A stretch of DNA of 64,000 nucleotides from Mesobacillus selenatarsenatis SF-1 (GTDB lineage: Bacteria > Bacillota > Bacilli > Bacillales > Cytobacillaceae). Position 1 is the first letter of the stretch; each line of letters opens with the position of its first letter. The translations under genes were made by a program, and so were the position numbers. The stretch spans positions 1-64,000 of the forward strand of contig NZ_BASE01000035.1 of assembly GCF_000813125.1 (NCBI RefSeq), read 5' to 3'. The notes under the pieces were generated by a model that was not told where the DNA came from, did no database searches, and saw only the letters and a list, made by a program, of their open reading frames with translations. Below, piece after piece: positions 36,184-44,444 of the stretch.

Positions 36184-36882
36184 GTGAGGTATATTATGGA
36201 AGTAGCAATGCTTGAAAAAGAAATCAGTGGATATATTGGGAAGTTGTTAAGAGAGAATTTTGGCCGTGGACCAGGTAATGTGTTTTGTACCATCTCGAAG
36301 CCATTCGTTTCCATTTATATTACCAATTTTTTATCCCCGATGGAGAATACTCTCCTAACTAATCAACAAAGCGTCTATGTCCAAAAGACTAGAGATTTAA
36401 TGATGGATACGCTCGAAGAAGAAATAAAATCCTATATAGAATTGAATACAAAAGATAAAATTAAAGAATTCTATTATGACTGGAACCTCGATGAAAAATC
36501 AGGAATGTTACTTTTCATTTTTGAAAAAGACCAGCCATATAATTTCGATTCATATGACAATAAAAACCTTGTTGAGCAGGAAACGATAGAATTAAGCATG
36601 GAAATTCAGAAGGCTCCTGAAGAAACCCACTCTAAGTTGCTTAATGAACGGACACTGATCATCGTTCGCCACGGCATATTAATAAGCCTGGAAAAAGAAT
36701 TTATTCAATTAGGGTTTCAAGAAACGCTGATGATAGCAAAAAGAAAGCTGGAAAAGAAAGTAATTACTCAGCATCAAAGTTCGTATGAGAGGTATCTAAA
36801 CGCAAAAGTAACTGATTACTTCGTTGACTGGAATTTTGATAAGGACAAAAGTTATACTTTGTTTATTCTTAAGCCTGACTGA
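36184..36882 (+). CDS. Tandem DUF2294 protein
   Basis: A 232-aa soluble protein with two DUF2294-like halves: residues ~10-115 (GKLLRENFGRGPGNVFCTIS ... FYYDWNLDEKSGMLLFIFE) and ~135-230 (ERTLIIVRHGILISLEKEFI ... YFVDWNFDKDKSYTLFILK). The repeated DWNxDxxSxxLFI motif shows duplication. Function unknown. GTG at 36184 lies 11 bases after AGGAG; ATG at 36196 with GAGG six bases upstream is an equally possible start. Confidence 0.78.
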   Translation: MRYIMEVAMLEKEISGYIGKLLRENFGRGPGNVFCTISKPFVSIYITNFLSPMENTLLTNQQSVYVQKTRDLMMDTLEEEIKSYIELNTKDKIKEFYYDWNLDEKSGMLLFIFEKDQPYNFDSYDNKNLVEQETIELSMEIQKAPEETHSKLLNERTLIIVRHGILISLEKEFIQLGFQETLMIAKRKLEKKVITQHQSSYERYLNAKVTDYFVDWNFDKDKSYTLFILKPD

Positions 36883-36890
36883 AGTTCCTA

Positions 36891-36919
36891 TTGATTTATT
36901 TATGACACAATGTTACTAT
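36891..36919 (+). promoter_or_regulatory. Sigma-A-type promoter for a candidate small RNA
   Basis: TTGATT (36891-36896) and TACTAT (36914-36919) are separated by exactly 17 bp, 9 bases after the DUF2294 stop, with no coding gene directly downstream. Confidence 0.5.
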
Positions 36920-36925
36920 ACTCAA

Positions 36926-37095
36926 TAGGGTAAAGGTTAAAATTCTTAACCTTGCTTATTCGAAAAAGAACTTACCTTAAAGTTATTTGTAGTGAATAAC
37001 TAAATATACTAATCTGATAGCAATGAATGGGCATAGAACCAGATCATAAGTCAGAAAAGGATTAACGCGTATCGATCCTTTTCTGACTTTTTTTT
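36926..37095 (+). ncRNA. Candidate small RNA with strong terminator
   Basis: From the predicted start near 36926 there is a hairpin (AAGGTTAA/TTAACCTT, 36933-36953) and, at the end, a 15-bp stem (37048-37062 with 37075-37089) followed by T8. No reading frame with a ribosome site lies between. About 170 nt. Alternatively this is a long 3' UTR of the DUF2294 gene. Confidence 0.4.
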
Positions 37096-37144
37096 ATTGC
37101 CAATTATTGGATAATTTGATGCGAAGGAATGATCATTCATTAAT

Positions 37145-37417
37145 ATGAGTATAAGCAAACATGATATAGTTTCATACCTTGATACTTTTGTGCAAGAAAA
37201 GCAACTATCACTCTCCGAAACTCCTAATACTATTAAGAAGAAAGAAATCGAGTCGTATATAGAAGAATATGCCGTAAAACATGGAATTTATTTCGATAAA
37301 AAGTCGGAGTCTACTAAAACTATTTACACCCTTACCGTCGAAGGAAGGGAGACAGTTGTGGAATTTTTCTACAGGTATAGCCATTACTATACTAGACATT
37401 CCATAATTCTAAAATAA
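37145..37417 (+). CDS. Hypothetical 90-aa protein
   Basis: A small soluble charged protein starting MSISKHDIVSYLDTF. Ribosome site is weak (AAGGAATG about 12 bases upstream). The layout of helical N-terminus and a beta-rich C-terminus (KTIYTLTVEGRETVVEFFYRY) is compatible with a compact DNA- or protein-binding fold, but no family is recognised. A terminator follows 3 nt after the stop, which supports it being expressed. Confidence 0.55.
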   Translation: MSISKHDIVSYLDTFVQEKQLSLSETPNTIKKKEIESYIEEYAVKHGIYFDKKSESTKTIYTLTVEGRETVVEFFYRYSHYYTRHSIILK

Positions 37418-37419
37418 TT

Positions 37420-37448
37420 AAGCTGTTCCTATGGGAGCAGCTTTTTTG
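37420..37448 (+). terminator. Intrinsic terminator
   Basis: AAGCTGTTCC pairs with GGGAGCAGCTT (one mismatch) around TAT, then T6. Confidence 0.8.
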
Positions 37449-37516
37449 TTCGGAGTTATTGAATTCTGCATGATATTATAGGATAATTTTGTCATTGTTG
37501 TTAAAGGGGTGTGGAA

Positions 37517-37912
37517 ATGGAAGAGTCATTTAATCGTTTTCTTGATGAATATCTAGATGTTTGGAGAAATTCTTCCTTGCCAGAATTAAAGATGATGATC
37601 TCAGGTGAATACCAGGCAAGGGAAATTACAGATGGTAAAATATCTGATTTTGGGTATGATGAATCAATCAGAGGGTGGGAGCAAGGTTTTAATTTTGTCA
37701 AAGGAAATAAAGCAAGTTGGGAATTAACGGTTATAGACAGGATAAAGATAAGGGATCATGAGGTAATGGCAATCATTCTTGCCAGGCTGGTCCTCGACGG
37801 GAAAAGCATGGAGACTAGTAATCTCTTATTTCAGACATTTGCGTATGACTTTGGCTGGAAGCTTATCAGAAGTTATATAGAGGCTGGAATTCCTGTCAAC
37901 CAGTTTGAGTAG
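37517..37912 (+). CDS. SnoaL/DUF4440-like hypothetical protein
   Basis: A 131-aa soluble protein with a cone-shaped alpha+beta (NTF2-like) pattern: an N-terminal helix (FNRFLDEYLDVWRNSSL), a central SGEYQAREITDGKISDFGYD, and C-terminal strands ending FGWKLIRSYIEAGIP. Calcium/calmodulin kinase II association or DUF4440 domains look like this, but no catalytic residue can be named. ATG at 37517 with AAAGGGG eight bases upstream; GTG at 37511 is less well spaced. Confidence 0.6.
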   Translation: MEESFNRFLDEYLDVWRNSSLPELKMMISGEYQAREITDGKISDFGYDESIRGWEQGFNFVKGNKASWELTVIDRIKIRDHEVMAIILARLVLDGKSMETSNLLFQTFAYDFGWKLIRSYIEAGIPVNQFE

Positions 37913-37960
37913 ACAGCATCTTGTAAAATGCTTAATATAAAACTTCTAGGGGGATACACG

Positions 37961-38329
37961 GTGAACATCGCTGTAAAGTTTTTATTAATCACCATAGGGA
38001 CACTTTCAATAACCCTGGGAGTGATCGGAGTCGTGGTTCCACTCTTGCCGACCACACCGCTGATTCTGCTTGGTGCAGCCTGTTATGTAAAGGCGTCAGA
38101 CGAGCTTTACCAAAAGCTAATCAAAAATAAATGGTTAGGCGGTTATATAAAGGATTTTCGAGAGAAAAACGGAATTACCTTAAAAAATAAGGTGTTAAGT
38201 CTTAGCTTGATGTGGATTTCGATATTGGGAACGATATTATTTTTTGCAATCAATTTTTGGCTTGCTGCTATCCTGATTGTTATTGCTGTTACGGTAAGCG
38301 CCTATATTTTATCTTTTGATACTATTTGA
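37961..38329 (+). CDS. DUF454 (YbaN-like) membrane protein
   Basis: A 122-aa protein with a conserved first helix (LITIGTLSITLGVIGVVVPLLPTTP) and the KNKWLGGYIKDFREKNGITLKNK loop that define DUF454/YbaN. Two to three further helices. GTG at 37961 follows AGGGGGA; an upstream ATG at 37928 lacks a ribosome site and would overlap it. Function unknown. Confidence 0.85.
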   Translation: MNIAVKFLLITIGTLSITLGVIGVVVPLLPTTPLILLGAACYVKASDELYQKLIKNKWLGGYIKDFREKNGITLKNKVLSLSLMWISILGTILFFAINFWLAAILIVIAVTVSAYILSFDTI

Positions 38330-38449
38330 AGCAGATAGAAATCACCCTTTTATACGAGAAATACGGGTATCTAAATTTATTCTGCTTCAATAGTATAGAT
38401 AAAACAGTAAAATCTGTATCGTTTGCCAAGCCCACTTAATATCCGATTC

Positions 38450-38478
38450 TTGACATCAACAGCTTTAATTTATACAAT
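38450..38478 (+). promoter_or_regulatory. Strong sigma-A promoter of mhqO-mhqD
   Basis: Perfect TTGACA (38450-38455), a 17-bp spacer, and TACAAT (38473-38478). It directly precedes the MhqR-type inverted repeat and the dioxygenase gene. Confidence 0.85.
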
Positions 38479-38496
38479 TATCTTGAATTCGAGATA
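38479..38496 (+). promoter_or_regulatory. Predicted MhqR operator
   Basis: TATCTTGAATTCGAGATA is an inverted repeat with a single mismatched pair, immediately after the -10 box. It fits the 9-9 bp operator I recall for the MarR-family repressor MhqR of B. subtilis, which derepresses on quinone exposure by alkylation. Binding here would block initiation. Confidence 0.8.
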
Positions 38497-38545
38497 TATT
38501 CAAACAAGGGTTAGTGGATTATACAGAAGGCAGGTGCACAACAGG

Positions 38546-39486
38546 ATGAAGAACAAACAACTGGTATCCATCATATTTCGGCAATCGTAGGGAATCCACA
38601 AGAAAATGTTGATTTTTATGCAGGTGTACTGGGCCTGCGTTTAGTGAAAAAAACAGTGAATTTTGATGACCCTGAGACCTATCATTTATATTTTGGAAAT
38701 GAGGACGGAACACCAGGCACTATCATTACGTTTTTCCCATGGTCAGGTTCATATAAAGGGAGAATTGGTGATGGCCAGGTTGGGGTCACGACCTATGTAG
38801 TACCAGAAGGAGCTTTTCGCTTCTGGGAGAACAGGTTTTCAGCCTTGGGTATTGATTGGGTAAGAACGGACCGTTTTGGTGAACAGTATTTGCGCTTCGA
38901 GGACCCACACGGCCTTAAACTTGAGTTTGTAGAACGAGAAGAAGGAAAAATGAATACCTGGGAGTTTGGCGGAGTTTCAAAAACGGAAGCGATCAAGGGA
39001 TTTGGAGGCGCTGTACTTTTTTCTTCAAATCCACAGCAAACAGCTGCATTGTTGGAAAATATCATGGGCTTTGAGCGTATTGATGAAGACGGTGACCTCA
39101 TCAGGTTTAAATCTCCAGGAGAAATTGGAAATACCATTGACTTGAAATCAACTCGGGGTATCCGTGGTTTGATGGGAATAGGTACAGTCCACCATATTGC
39201 CTGGAGAGCAGTGGACGATCGTGATCAGCTTGATTGGAAAAGACATCTAGATGCAAATGGTTTTAGAGCAACCCCGGTCCAGGACAGAAATTATTTCAAT
39301 GCGATTTATTTCAGGGAGGACGGCGAAATCCTATTCGAAATAGCCACTGACCCTCCAGGCTTTGCCATTGATGAACCTCATGATAGGATGGGTGAAAGGC
39401 TCATGCTTCCGCAACAGTATGAGAAACATCGTGCTGAGCTGGAAGAATCATTAGATCCAATTGAAGTAAAAGAGTTAGATATATAG
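38546..39486 (+). CDS. mhqO: Ring-cleaving dioxygenase (MhqO-like), start frameshifted
   Basis: About 313 aa of two glyoxalase/VOC domains that would open the ring of hydroquinone- or catechol-type compounds. Metal ligands are visible in GIHHISAI, in DPHGLKLEF and in GTVHHIAWR near the end. The long open frame has no ATG/GTG/TTG before 38644, yet conserved sequence (EQTTGIHHISAIVGNPQEN) starts at 38551. An ATG at 38546 with AGGTG nine bases upstream is one base out of frame: inserting one A after ATGAA gives MKEQTTGIHH. So either a one-base deletion or a non-standard ATT start at 38518. First gene of a two-gene operon with mhqD. Confidence 0.82.
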
Positions 39487-39513
39487 CTTTTTAAAAATGT
39501 TAGGAGAGTTGAT

Positions 39514-40119
39514 ATGAAACATATTTATAAAAAAGGAAGTAATACATCGAAACCAATTTTATTATTGCTGCATGGGACAGGTGGTAATGAAAATGATCTG
39601 CTCCCTTTGGCGAATATGATTGACCCGGAAGCATCTGTGTTGAGTGTTCGCGGGAATATCCTGGAAAATGGGATGCCTCGTTTTTTCAGGAGGCTTGCTG
39701 AGGGGGTCTTTGATGAAGAAGATTTGATCTTCCGCACACAGGAATTGCATAATTTTTTGGATGAAGCATCGAATAAATATAGTTTTAGTCGCGATAACAT
39801 AGTAGCGATTGGTTACTCAAATGGTGCCAATATTGCTGCTAGTCTGCTTTTCCATTATAAAAATGCCCTTAAAGGAGCAATCCTCCACCACCCAATGGTG
39901 CCTAGAAGAGGGATTGAGCTTCCGGAATTGTCAGATACAGAGGTTTTTTTAGCTGCTGGCAAAAATGATCCAATCTGTCCCGCACAAGAGTCAGAGGAAT
40001 TGAAATCACTGTTGTCTAGCGCTAATGCCAGTGTAGAAATGCATTGGGAGAACAGCGGACATCAATTGACACTAAGTGAGGTTGAGGCCGCCCGAGATTG
40101 GTATACAAACAGATTTTAA
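39514..40119 (+). CDS. mhqD: MhqD-like alpha/beta hydrolase
   Basis: A 201-aa phospholipase/carboxylesterase-family hydrolase. LLLLHGTGGNENDL is the oxyanion strand, GYSNGANIA the nucleophile elbow (Ser), AAGKNDPICP the acid loop and SGHQLT the catalytic His. B. subtilis MhqD, in the mhqNOD operon, acts on quinone-derived compounds. Here it follows the dioxygenase by 27 nt with AGGAG before the ATG and is under the same MhqR-type control. A terminator lies 48 nt downstream. Confidence 0.9.
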   Translation: MKHIYKKGSNTSKPILLLLHGTGGNENDLLPLANMIDPEASVLSVRGNILENGMPRFFRRLAEGVFDEEDLIFRTQELHNFLDEASNKYSFSRDNIVAIGYSNGANIAASLLFHYKNALKGAILHHPMVPRRGIELPELSDTEVFLAAGKNDPICPAQESEELKSLLSSANASVEMHWENSGHQLTLSEVEAARDWYTNRF

Positions 40120-40166
40120 TTTTAATCATCAGTAGGAAAAATATATTATGGTAATATTGCTTCCAG

Positions 40167-40212
40167 ACTGTAAACAACCTCTTGAAAATCGAGCTTGTTT
40201 ACAGTTTTTTTA
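40167..40212 (+). terminator. Terminator of the mhq operon
   Basis: A perfect 11-bp stem ACTGTAAACAA / TTGTTTACAGT around a 17-base loop, followed by T8. Confidence 0.85.
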
Positions 40213-40319
40213 TTAATACAATCTACTTGTATAGAGGTTTTTATCATTTAAAAAGGCTTATCGATATGTTCATGGGATTTTTAGCAATAGGAAAAAATAT
40301 AATCAAAGGAGAGGTTAAA

Positions 40320-41012
40320 TTGAAAACGATTGGAATGATCGGCGGTATGAGCTGGGAATCCTCGGCTGAATATTACAGGTTGATCAATGAGGAAGTAAAA
40401 CGGCAGCTTGGAGGTCTGCATTCTGCAAAAGTGATTTTATTCAGTGTTGATTTTGATGAAATCGAAAAATGCCAATCAGAGGGAAGATGGGACGAAGCGG
40501 GGCAGATATTAGGTGAAGCGGCTTATTCACTGGAAAAGGCAGGGGCTGACTTTATTGTGATTTGCACTAATACGATGCATAAAGTAATTGACCAAATATC
40601 TCAGAAGACAAGCCTGCAAATTCTTCATATAGCAGAAGAGACAGCAGCGCAAATCAAGAGGCTAGGAATCAAAAAAATCGGTTTGCTTGGCACCAAGTAT
40701 ACAATGGAGCAGGATTTTTATAAATTAAGAATACAATTACAAAATATTGATGTGTTAATACCAAACGAAAATGATAGAGACTTGATTAATAAAACAATCT
40801 TTAATGAATTATGTCTCGGAAATATCCGGCAGTCCTCAAGGGAATATTTTAAGAGGATTATTGTAGATCTCGCTGCGGAAGGTGCAGAAGGCATCATTTT
40901 GGGCTGTACAGAAATCGGTCTGTTAATAAAGCAGGCAGATGCACCGGTTCCCCTGTTTGACACCACGGAAATACATGCTCATGGAGCAGTACAAAAGGCG
41001 CTCGATAAATAG
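40320..41012 (+). CDS. Aspartate/glutamate racemase family protein
   Basis: A 230-aa cofactor-independent racemase. The N-terminal IGMIGGMSWESSAEYYRLIN is the aspartate racemase signature. The catalytic cysteines are in VICTNTMHK and ILGCTEIGLLI. TTG start at 40320 with AAAGGAGAGG upstream; the frame is open further 5' but has no ribosome site there. It may supply D-aspartate or, for broad-specificity members, other D-amino acids. Monocistronic with its own terminator. Confidence 0.9.
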   Translation: MKTIGMIGGMSWESSAEYYRLINEEVKRQLGGLHSAKVILFSVDFDEIEKCQSEGRWDEAGQILGEAAYSLEKAGADFIVICTNTMHKVIDQISQKTSLQILHIAEETAAQIKRLGIKKIGLLGTKYTMEQDFYKLRIQLQNIDVLIPNENDRDLINKTIFNELCLGNIRQSSREYFKRIIVDLAAEGAEGIILGCTEIGLLIKQADAPVPLFDTTEIHAHGAVQKALDK

Positions 41013-41014
41013 AG

Positions 41015-41047
41015 AAAAATGGGTCAGAGTTTCTGCCCATTTTTTCG
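41015..41047 (+). terminator. Intrinsic terminator
   Basis: AAAATGGG-TCAGA pairs with TCTG-CCCATTTT with a one-base bulge, then T6. Confidence 0.8.
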
Positions 41048-41099
41048 TTGCTCTAATAGAATTGAAAGCTGCTTAAAAGAAAAGAAGGGTGTCATCTGA

Positions 41100-41465
41100 C
41101 TATCTTTTATAAATAGACAGCATTGGAGAAATAAAGGGATTTAGGGGCATGGGACGTAAATAAATATTTATGGATCGAGGCATAAGATAATCATTCTGAG
41201 CTTGCTTAAAGCAATTATACATAGCTTTACCGCCTGTTGAATTCGCAGAGTGTATCGTGATTCGATTGGCGAATAGCTGTTTCTCGACCATTATTTGTAC
41301 AAGCATCAACCCATTCCTGGTATAGCTTGCAAGGTCATGGTCTAACGAAAGGTGGTCAATTTCATAGTTTTTCAAGAGAATGAGACATTCATCTATAGTT
41401 TCTGCCAATACATAACCTTCTGGCGCTTGGCGGTAGTCATCTAGGAAAACACTGATTTCATTCAT
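41100..41465 (-). CDS. Cyclic-phosphate processing receiver-domain protein
   Basis: A 121-aa stand-alone CheY-like fold. EISVFLDDYRQAPEGYVLAE at the start and HLSLDHDLAS in the middle match the cREC (cyclic-phosphate processing receiver) family, which carries a DHD-type Asp/His centre in place of the usual phospho-accepting pocket; NRITIHSANSTGGKAMYNCF is the family's conserved end. These proteins are proposed to act on RNA or nucleotide cyclic phosphates. No partner enzyme is nearby. Minus strand, single gene. Confidence 0.8.
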   Translation of the reverse strand: MNEISVFLDDYRQAPEGYVLAETIDECLILLKNYEIDHLSLDHDLASYTRNGLMLVQIMVEKQLFANRITIHSANSTGGKAMYNCFKQAQNDYLMPRSINIYLRPMPLNPFISPMLSIYKR

Positions 41466-41764
41466 TTCTAGCTCTCCTTCCCAAAGGGGGGGTGACTAAG
41501 AAAAGTCGAATAACCCTAGATATTTATCATTCTCTCAAGCCTAACACACTTTTTGGCATAAAGGGCCAAATATCAGTTGGGAAATTCTTCTATAGAGTAC
41601 TAGAAAATTTATTGCTATCTTCAGCCTATTAGAGACATTACGCTGTACAGTGCCCACGAAGCCTTTAAAAAGCGTAATCAAGTACATCAATAAATATTTG
41701 AGAACGTATTCATAATGTTGGAATGTAAATGGTTATGACTGACTTCAAATATAGGAGAAATGAA
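41466..41764. other. Intergenic gap without a recognisable gene
   Basis: About 300 bases on both strands show no open frame with a ribosome site, no RNA fold and no repeat; only a 6-bp stem near 41550-41569. It probably holds the promoter of the minus-strand receiver gene, but no convincing boxes were seen. Confidence 0.6.
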
Positions 41765-41765
41765 A

Positions 41766-41792
41766 AACCCCCGATTCGGAAAATCGAGGGTT
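41766..41792 (-). terminator. Terminator of the FAD monooxygenase
   Basis: AACCCCCGATT pairs with AATCGAGGGTT (one mismatch) and the minus strand continues into T5. Confidence 0.82.
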
Positions 41793-41801
41793 CTTTTGGG
41801 G

Positions 41802-43133
41802 TTATTTAGTGGTTTTAAATACCTTAGCAAGAATACCGGGATGGGCAAGACTGATTGGATGCGATTTTAGATGTAGCACCTGAATGAAACGGCTGTAAAC
41901 ATGTTCGTTATGAGAACAAGCCGTTACGACACTTTTTACATACCATTGCAAAATTGGAAGACCTATTGGTTTTCTTCCGCTCGTTGTTCGGAATCGAAAG
42001 TCTTCTGTTAAAGCGATCAACCAGGGAATATCGAGAATCCTGCTAACTTTTTTATGATAGTTTTTTGTTAGTTGTTTCTTGTTTAACCCCTGCATTAATA
42101 GTTCTCTTAAAGCCTTGGCTTCCATAGCAGCGAGGCTCATTCCCTGTGCAAAAACAGGGTCAACCCGGCAGAAAGCATCGCCAATTATCAACAAACCGGA
42201 TGGGAAATTTCTTAGTTTTTCAAAGTGATAACGCCGGAGGGAAGGGAACCTGTATATTTGTACATCCTCAGAGAGTGGTGATTCATTTTTAATTACATCA
42301 TAAAATTCAGATTGCTCAACTGACGCTGCATATTCCAGGAAACTATCTATATCTTTAGGCAATTCTTTCGTACCGTAGCCAATCAGGGTAACCAGCATAC
42401 GATTCCCTTCGATAGGAGAAATCATGCCGCCACGTTCGACATCTGGTGGATTGGGATAGGCGAGAAGACTGTGCCAATTAATAGATTCATGAGAAAGTTT
42501 CTTAAAGACCATGCTAGCATAAAATACATCCACCTTGATTTCTGTTTTGGTCGGAATCTTGTATCCTGAGTCCTTTAGCCATTGGTTATGAAGCGCGGCA
42601 GCACCCGATGCATCAATTACTATATCCGCTAAAAGCTCCGTTACGGCTCCGTTTTTATCCTCGATGACAATGGTGTTCATTTCATCGTTATTGAATTTAA
42701 GATTCTGCACCTTGCACTCGAATCGAAAATTGATATTCGGTATTTTTTCCAGTCTTTGCTGGATTTGCCATTCAAGTAGAGGTCGGCTTTGCTGGCTAAT
42801 GAACACATTTGAATCGAATCGGATCTTTTGTGTACCGTGGTGTGACCATAAGAGATCTCGCGCGAAGTTCGTTTTCTTGGCCCCATTTCGAGATAATTCC
42901 TGAAAAATCCCTGGGAAAAGCTCCTCTATAATCTCTTCTCCGCTTTTCAGCAATACATGCCCCTGATTACCTTGAGGAACACCTTTTCTATTAGTGATAT
43001 GATCATCTTTTTTATCTTTTTCTATTAAGATTATTTCTTTGAAAAACTCAGACAGTACACGTGCAGCCAGCTTGCCCGCGATACCGCCACCAACTACCAC
43101 AGCTCTAGTTCTGTTCATATTTTTCGAAAACAT
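41802..43133 (-). CDS. FAD-dependent aromatic-type monooxygenase
   Basis: A 443-aa flavoprotein of the PHBH/tryptophan-halogenase-like group. The Rossmann dinucleotide site is VVVGGGIAGKLAARVL with IEKD ending the strand; the second FAD signature is GDAFCRVDPVFAQGMSLAAMEA (GD motif). A middle DIVIDASGA is also typical. It would hydroxylate or oxidise an aromatic or polyene substrate with NAD(P)H and O2. No dedicated biosynthetic neighbours are present. ATG preceded by GAGGAG. Confidence 0.82.
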   Translation of the reverse strand: MFSKNMNRTRAVVVGGGIAGKLAARVLSEFFKEIILIEKDKKDDHITNRKGVPQGNQGHVLLKSGEEIIEELFPGIFQELSRNGAKKTNFARDLLWSHHGTQKIRFDSNVFISQQSRPLLEWQIQQRLEKIPNINFRFECKVQNLKFNNDEMNTIVIEDKNGAVTELLADIVIDASGAAALHNQWLKDSGYKIPTKTEIKVDVFYASMVFKKLSHESINWHSLLAYPNPPDVERGGMISPIEGNRMLVTLIGYGTKELPKDIDSFLEYAASVEQSEFYDVIKNESPLSEDVQIYRFPSLRRYHFEKLRNFPSGLLIIGDAFCRVDPVFAQGMSLAAMEAKALRELLMQGLNKKQLTKNYHKKVSRILDIPWLIALTEDFRFRTTSGRKPIGLPILQWYVKSVVTACSHNEHVYSRFIQVLHLKSHPISLAHPGILAKVFKTTK

Positions 43134-43250
43134 CCTTAGCCCCTATTCTCCTCATATTAATAGATATGTTGAATTATCTGCCTTTAAGTTACAATAAACC
43201 TATGTATGACAAAAGCATAACAGTGTAATTTTACATAAAGAGGTGCGGAA

Positions 43251-43619
43251 ATGAAAGAGTTACAAGCATATACGAAAGATTATCAAAAAGAAATGGGCTG
43301 GGAAATCAATTCTGATAACTATGCCAAGAGCAGGGAGTCACTCTTGAACAATTATTTACTGCTGACTACGGAGGTAGCAGAAGTGGCGGAAGAATTGAGG
43401 AAGGCCTTTAACTTTACGCAAAGTAAGGTACAAGAGGGGATGGACGAAAATGAGGCGTTCCTAATCGCCAAAGAAAGCATCAAACAGGATATAGGCAAAG
43501 AACTGGCTGATTGCCTTGCATATCTCTTGAAGTTTTATAATTATTTTGATATAGATTTGGAAGAAAGCTTTTATGAAAAAATGTTAGAAGTAAGGGTTCG
43601 GAAAAACAAAGATCTTTAG
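43251..43619 (+). CDS. MazG-like nucleotide pyrophosphohydrolase
   Basis: A 122-aa all-alpha NTP-PPase. LTTEVAEVAEELRKAF carries the EExxE-type metal motif and IGKELADCLAYLLKF the second ExxD motif, together binding Mg2+ and the nucleotide phosphates. Such enzymes remove damaged or excess (d)NTPs. ATG with AGAGGTG upstream. Divergent from the FAD gene. Confidence 0.82.
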   Translation: MKELQAYTKDYQKEMGWEINSDNYAKSRESLLNNYLLLTTEVAEVAEELRKAFNFTQSKVQEGMDENEAFLIAKESIKQDIGKELADCLAYLLKFYNYFDIDLEESFYEKMLEVRVRKNKDL

Positions 43620-43728
43620 TCAAGGCTTTACTCGTGATTTCCCTTCTAAATAGGTTTTATATTAAGCGATGAGACATCAGACTAGCTAGGATTTTTCATG
43701 GGACCCTTAATGAATGGAGTTCAATTTT

Positions 43729-44334
43729 ATGAATGAGCAACAAATGGATAAATTGCTGAATATCAAAACAACTGGTGAACAAAGAGGGTTCATGACTTCA
43801 TTGCATTATCATCGCTATGAACCCACTCCATATAGTGCTCTTGAGTTATTTTTCAATGAATACAATTTGAGGAGTCATGATCATATAGTCGATTTTGGGT
43901 GTGGAAAAGGGCGATTGAATTTTTATCTTAACCACCATTTCAACACAAATGTCGTCGGAGTTGAAATGAATGAAACATTCTACATGGAAGCTCTCGAAAA
44001 TAAACAAAGTTACTTAAAGAACTATCGAAACCGAGCAGATAGAATTAATTTTTATCGCGTTCTGGCAGAAGAATATGAAATTTCACCTGATGAAAACAAA
44101 TTTTATTTCTTTAATCCTTTTACAGTTCAAATCCTGACCAATGTCGTAAAAAACATCATGATCTCTTTTGAAAAATATCAAAGGGAAATCGATCTGATTC
44201 TATATTATCCATCTGAAGACTATATATTTTATTTGGAAAAGCAAACACCATTTGAGCTGGTATATGAAATGAACCTGCCTGAAAATAATCCAAATGAGAG
44301 GTTTTTAGTATATAGATTGAATTTGTATAAGTAG
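43729..44334 (+). CDS. SAM-dependent methyltransferase
   Basis: A 201-aa protein with class I methyltransferase motif I at IVDFGCGKGRLNFYLN and motif II in VVGVEMNETFYMEAL; the catalytic-loop region reads FYFFNPFTVQI. The acceptor is unknown. ATG at 43729 with TGGAG nine bases upstream; ATG at 43714 overlaps that site. Downstream, no clear terminator before the convergent aldo/keto reductase. Confidence 0.8.
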   Translation: MNEQQMDKLLNIKTTGEQRGFMTSLHYHRYEPTPYSALELFFNEYNLRSHDHIVDFGCGKGRLNFYLNHHFNTNVVGVEMNETFYMEALENKQSYLKNYRNRADRINFYRVLAEEYEISPDENKFYFFNPFTVQILTNVVKNIMISFEKYQREIDLILYYPSEDYIFYLEKQTPFELVYEMNLPENNPNERFLVYRLNLYK

Positions 44335-44410
44335 ATCTGAAAAAATAGAAGAAGGGTGAGGCAGAGATTCATCTGGTGCCTTCCTGCTTCTTATAAAGTC
44401 TGTATAACAG

Positions 44411-44438
44411 AAATGCCCCAGCAACATGCCGGGGCATA
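44411..44438 (-). terminator. Terminator of the aldo/keto reductase
   Basis: ATGCCCC pairs with GGGGCAT with inner GC pairing, and the minus strand runs on into a T-rich tract. Confidence 0.75.
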
Positions 44439-44444
44439 AAATAA

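Noticed and set aside
38644-39486. Taking GTG at 38644 as the true start of the ring-cleaving dioxygenase
   Set aside because: It would remove the conserved metal-binding GIHH segment, and no ribosome site precedes it.
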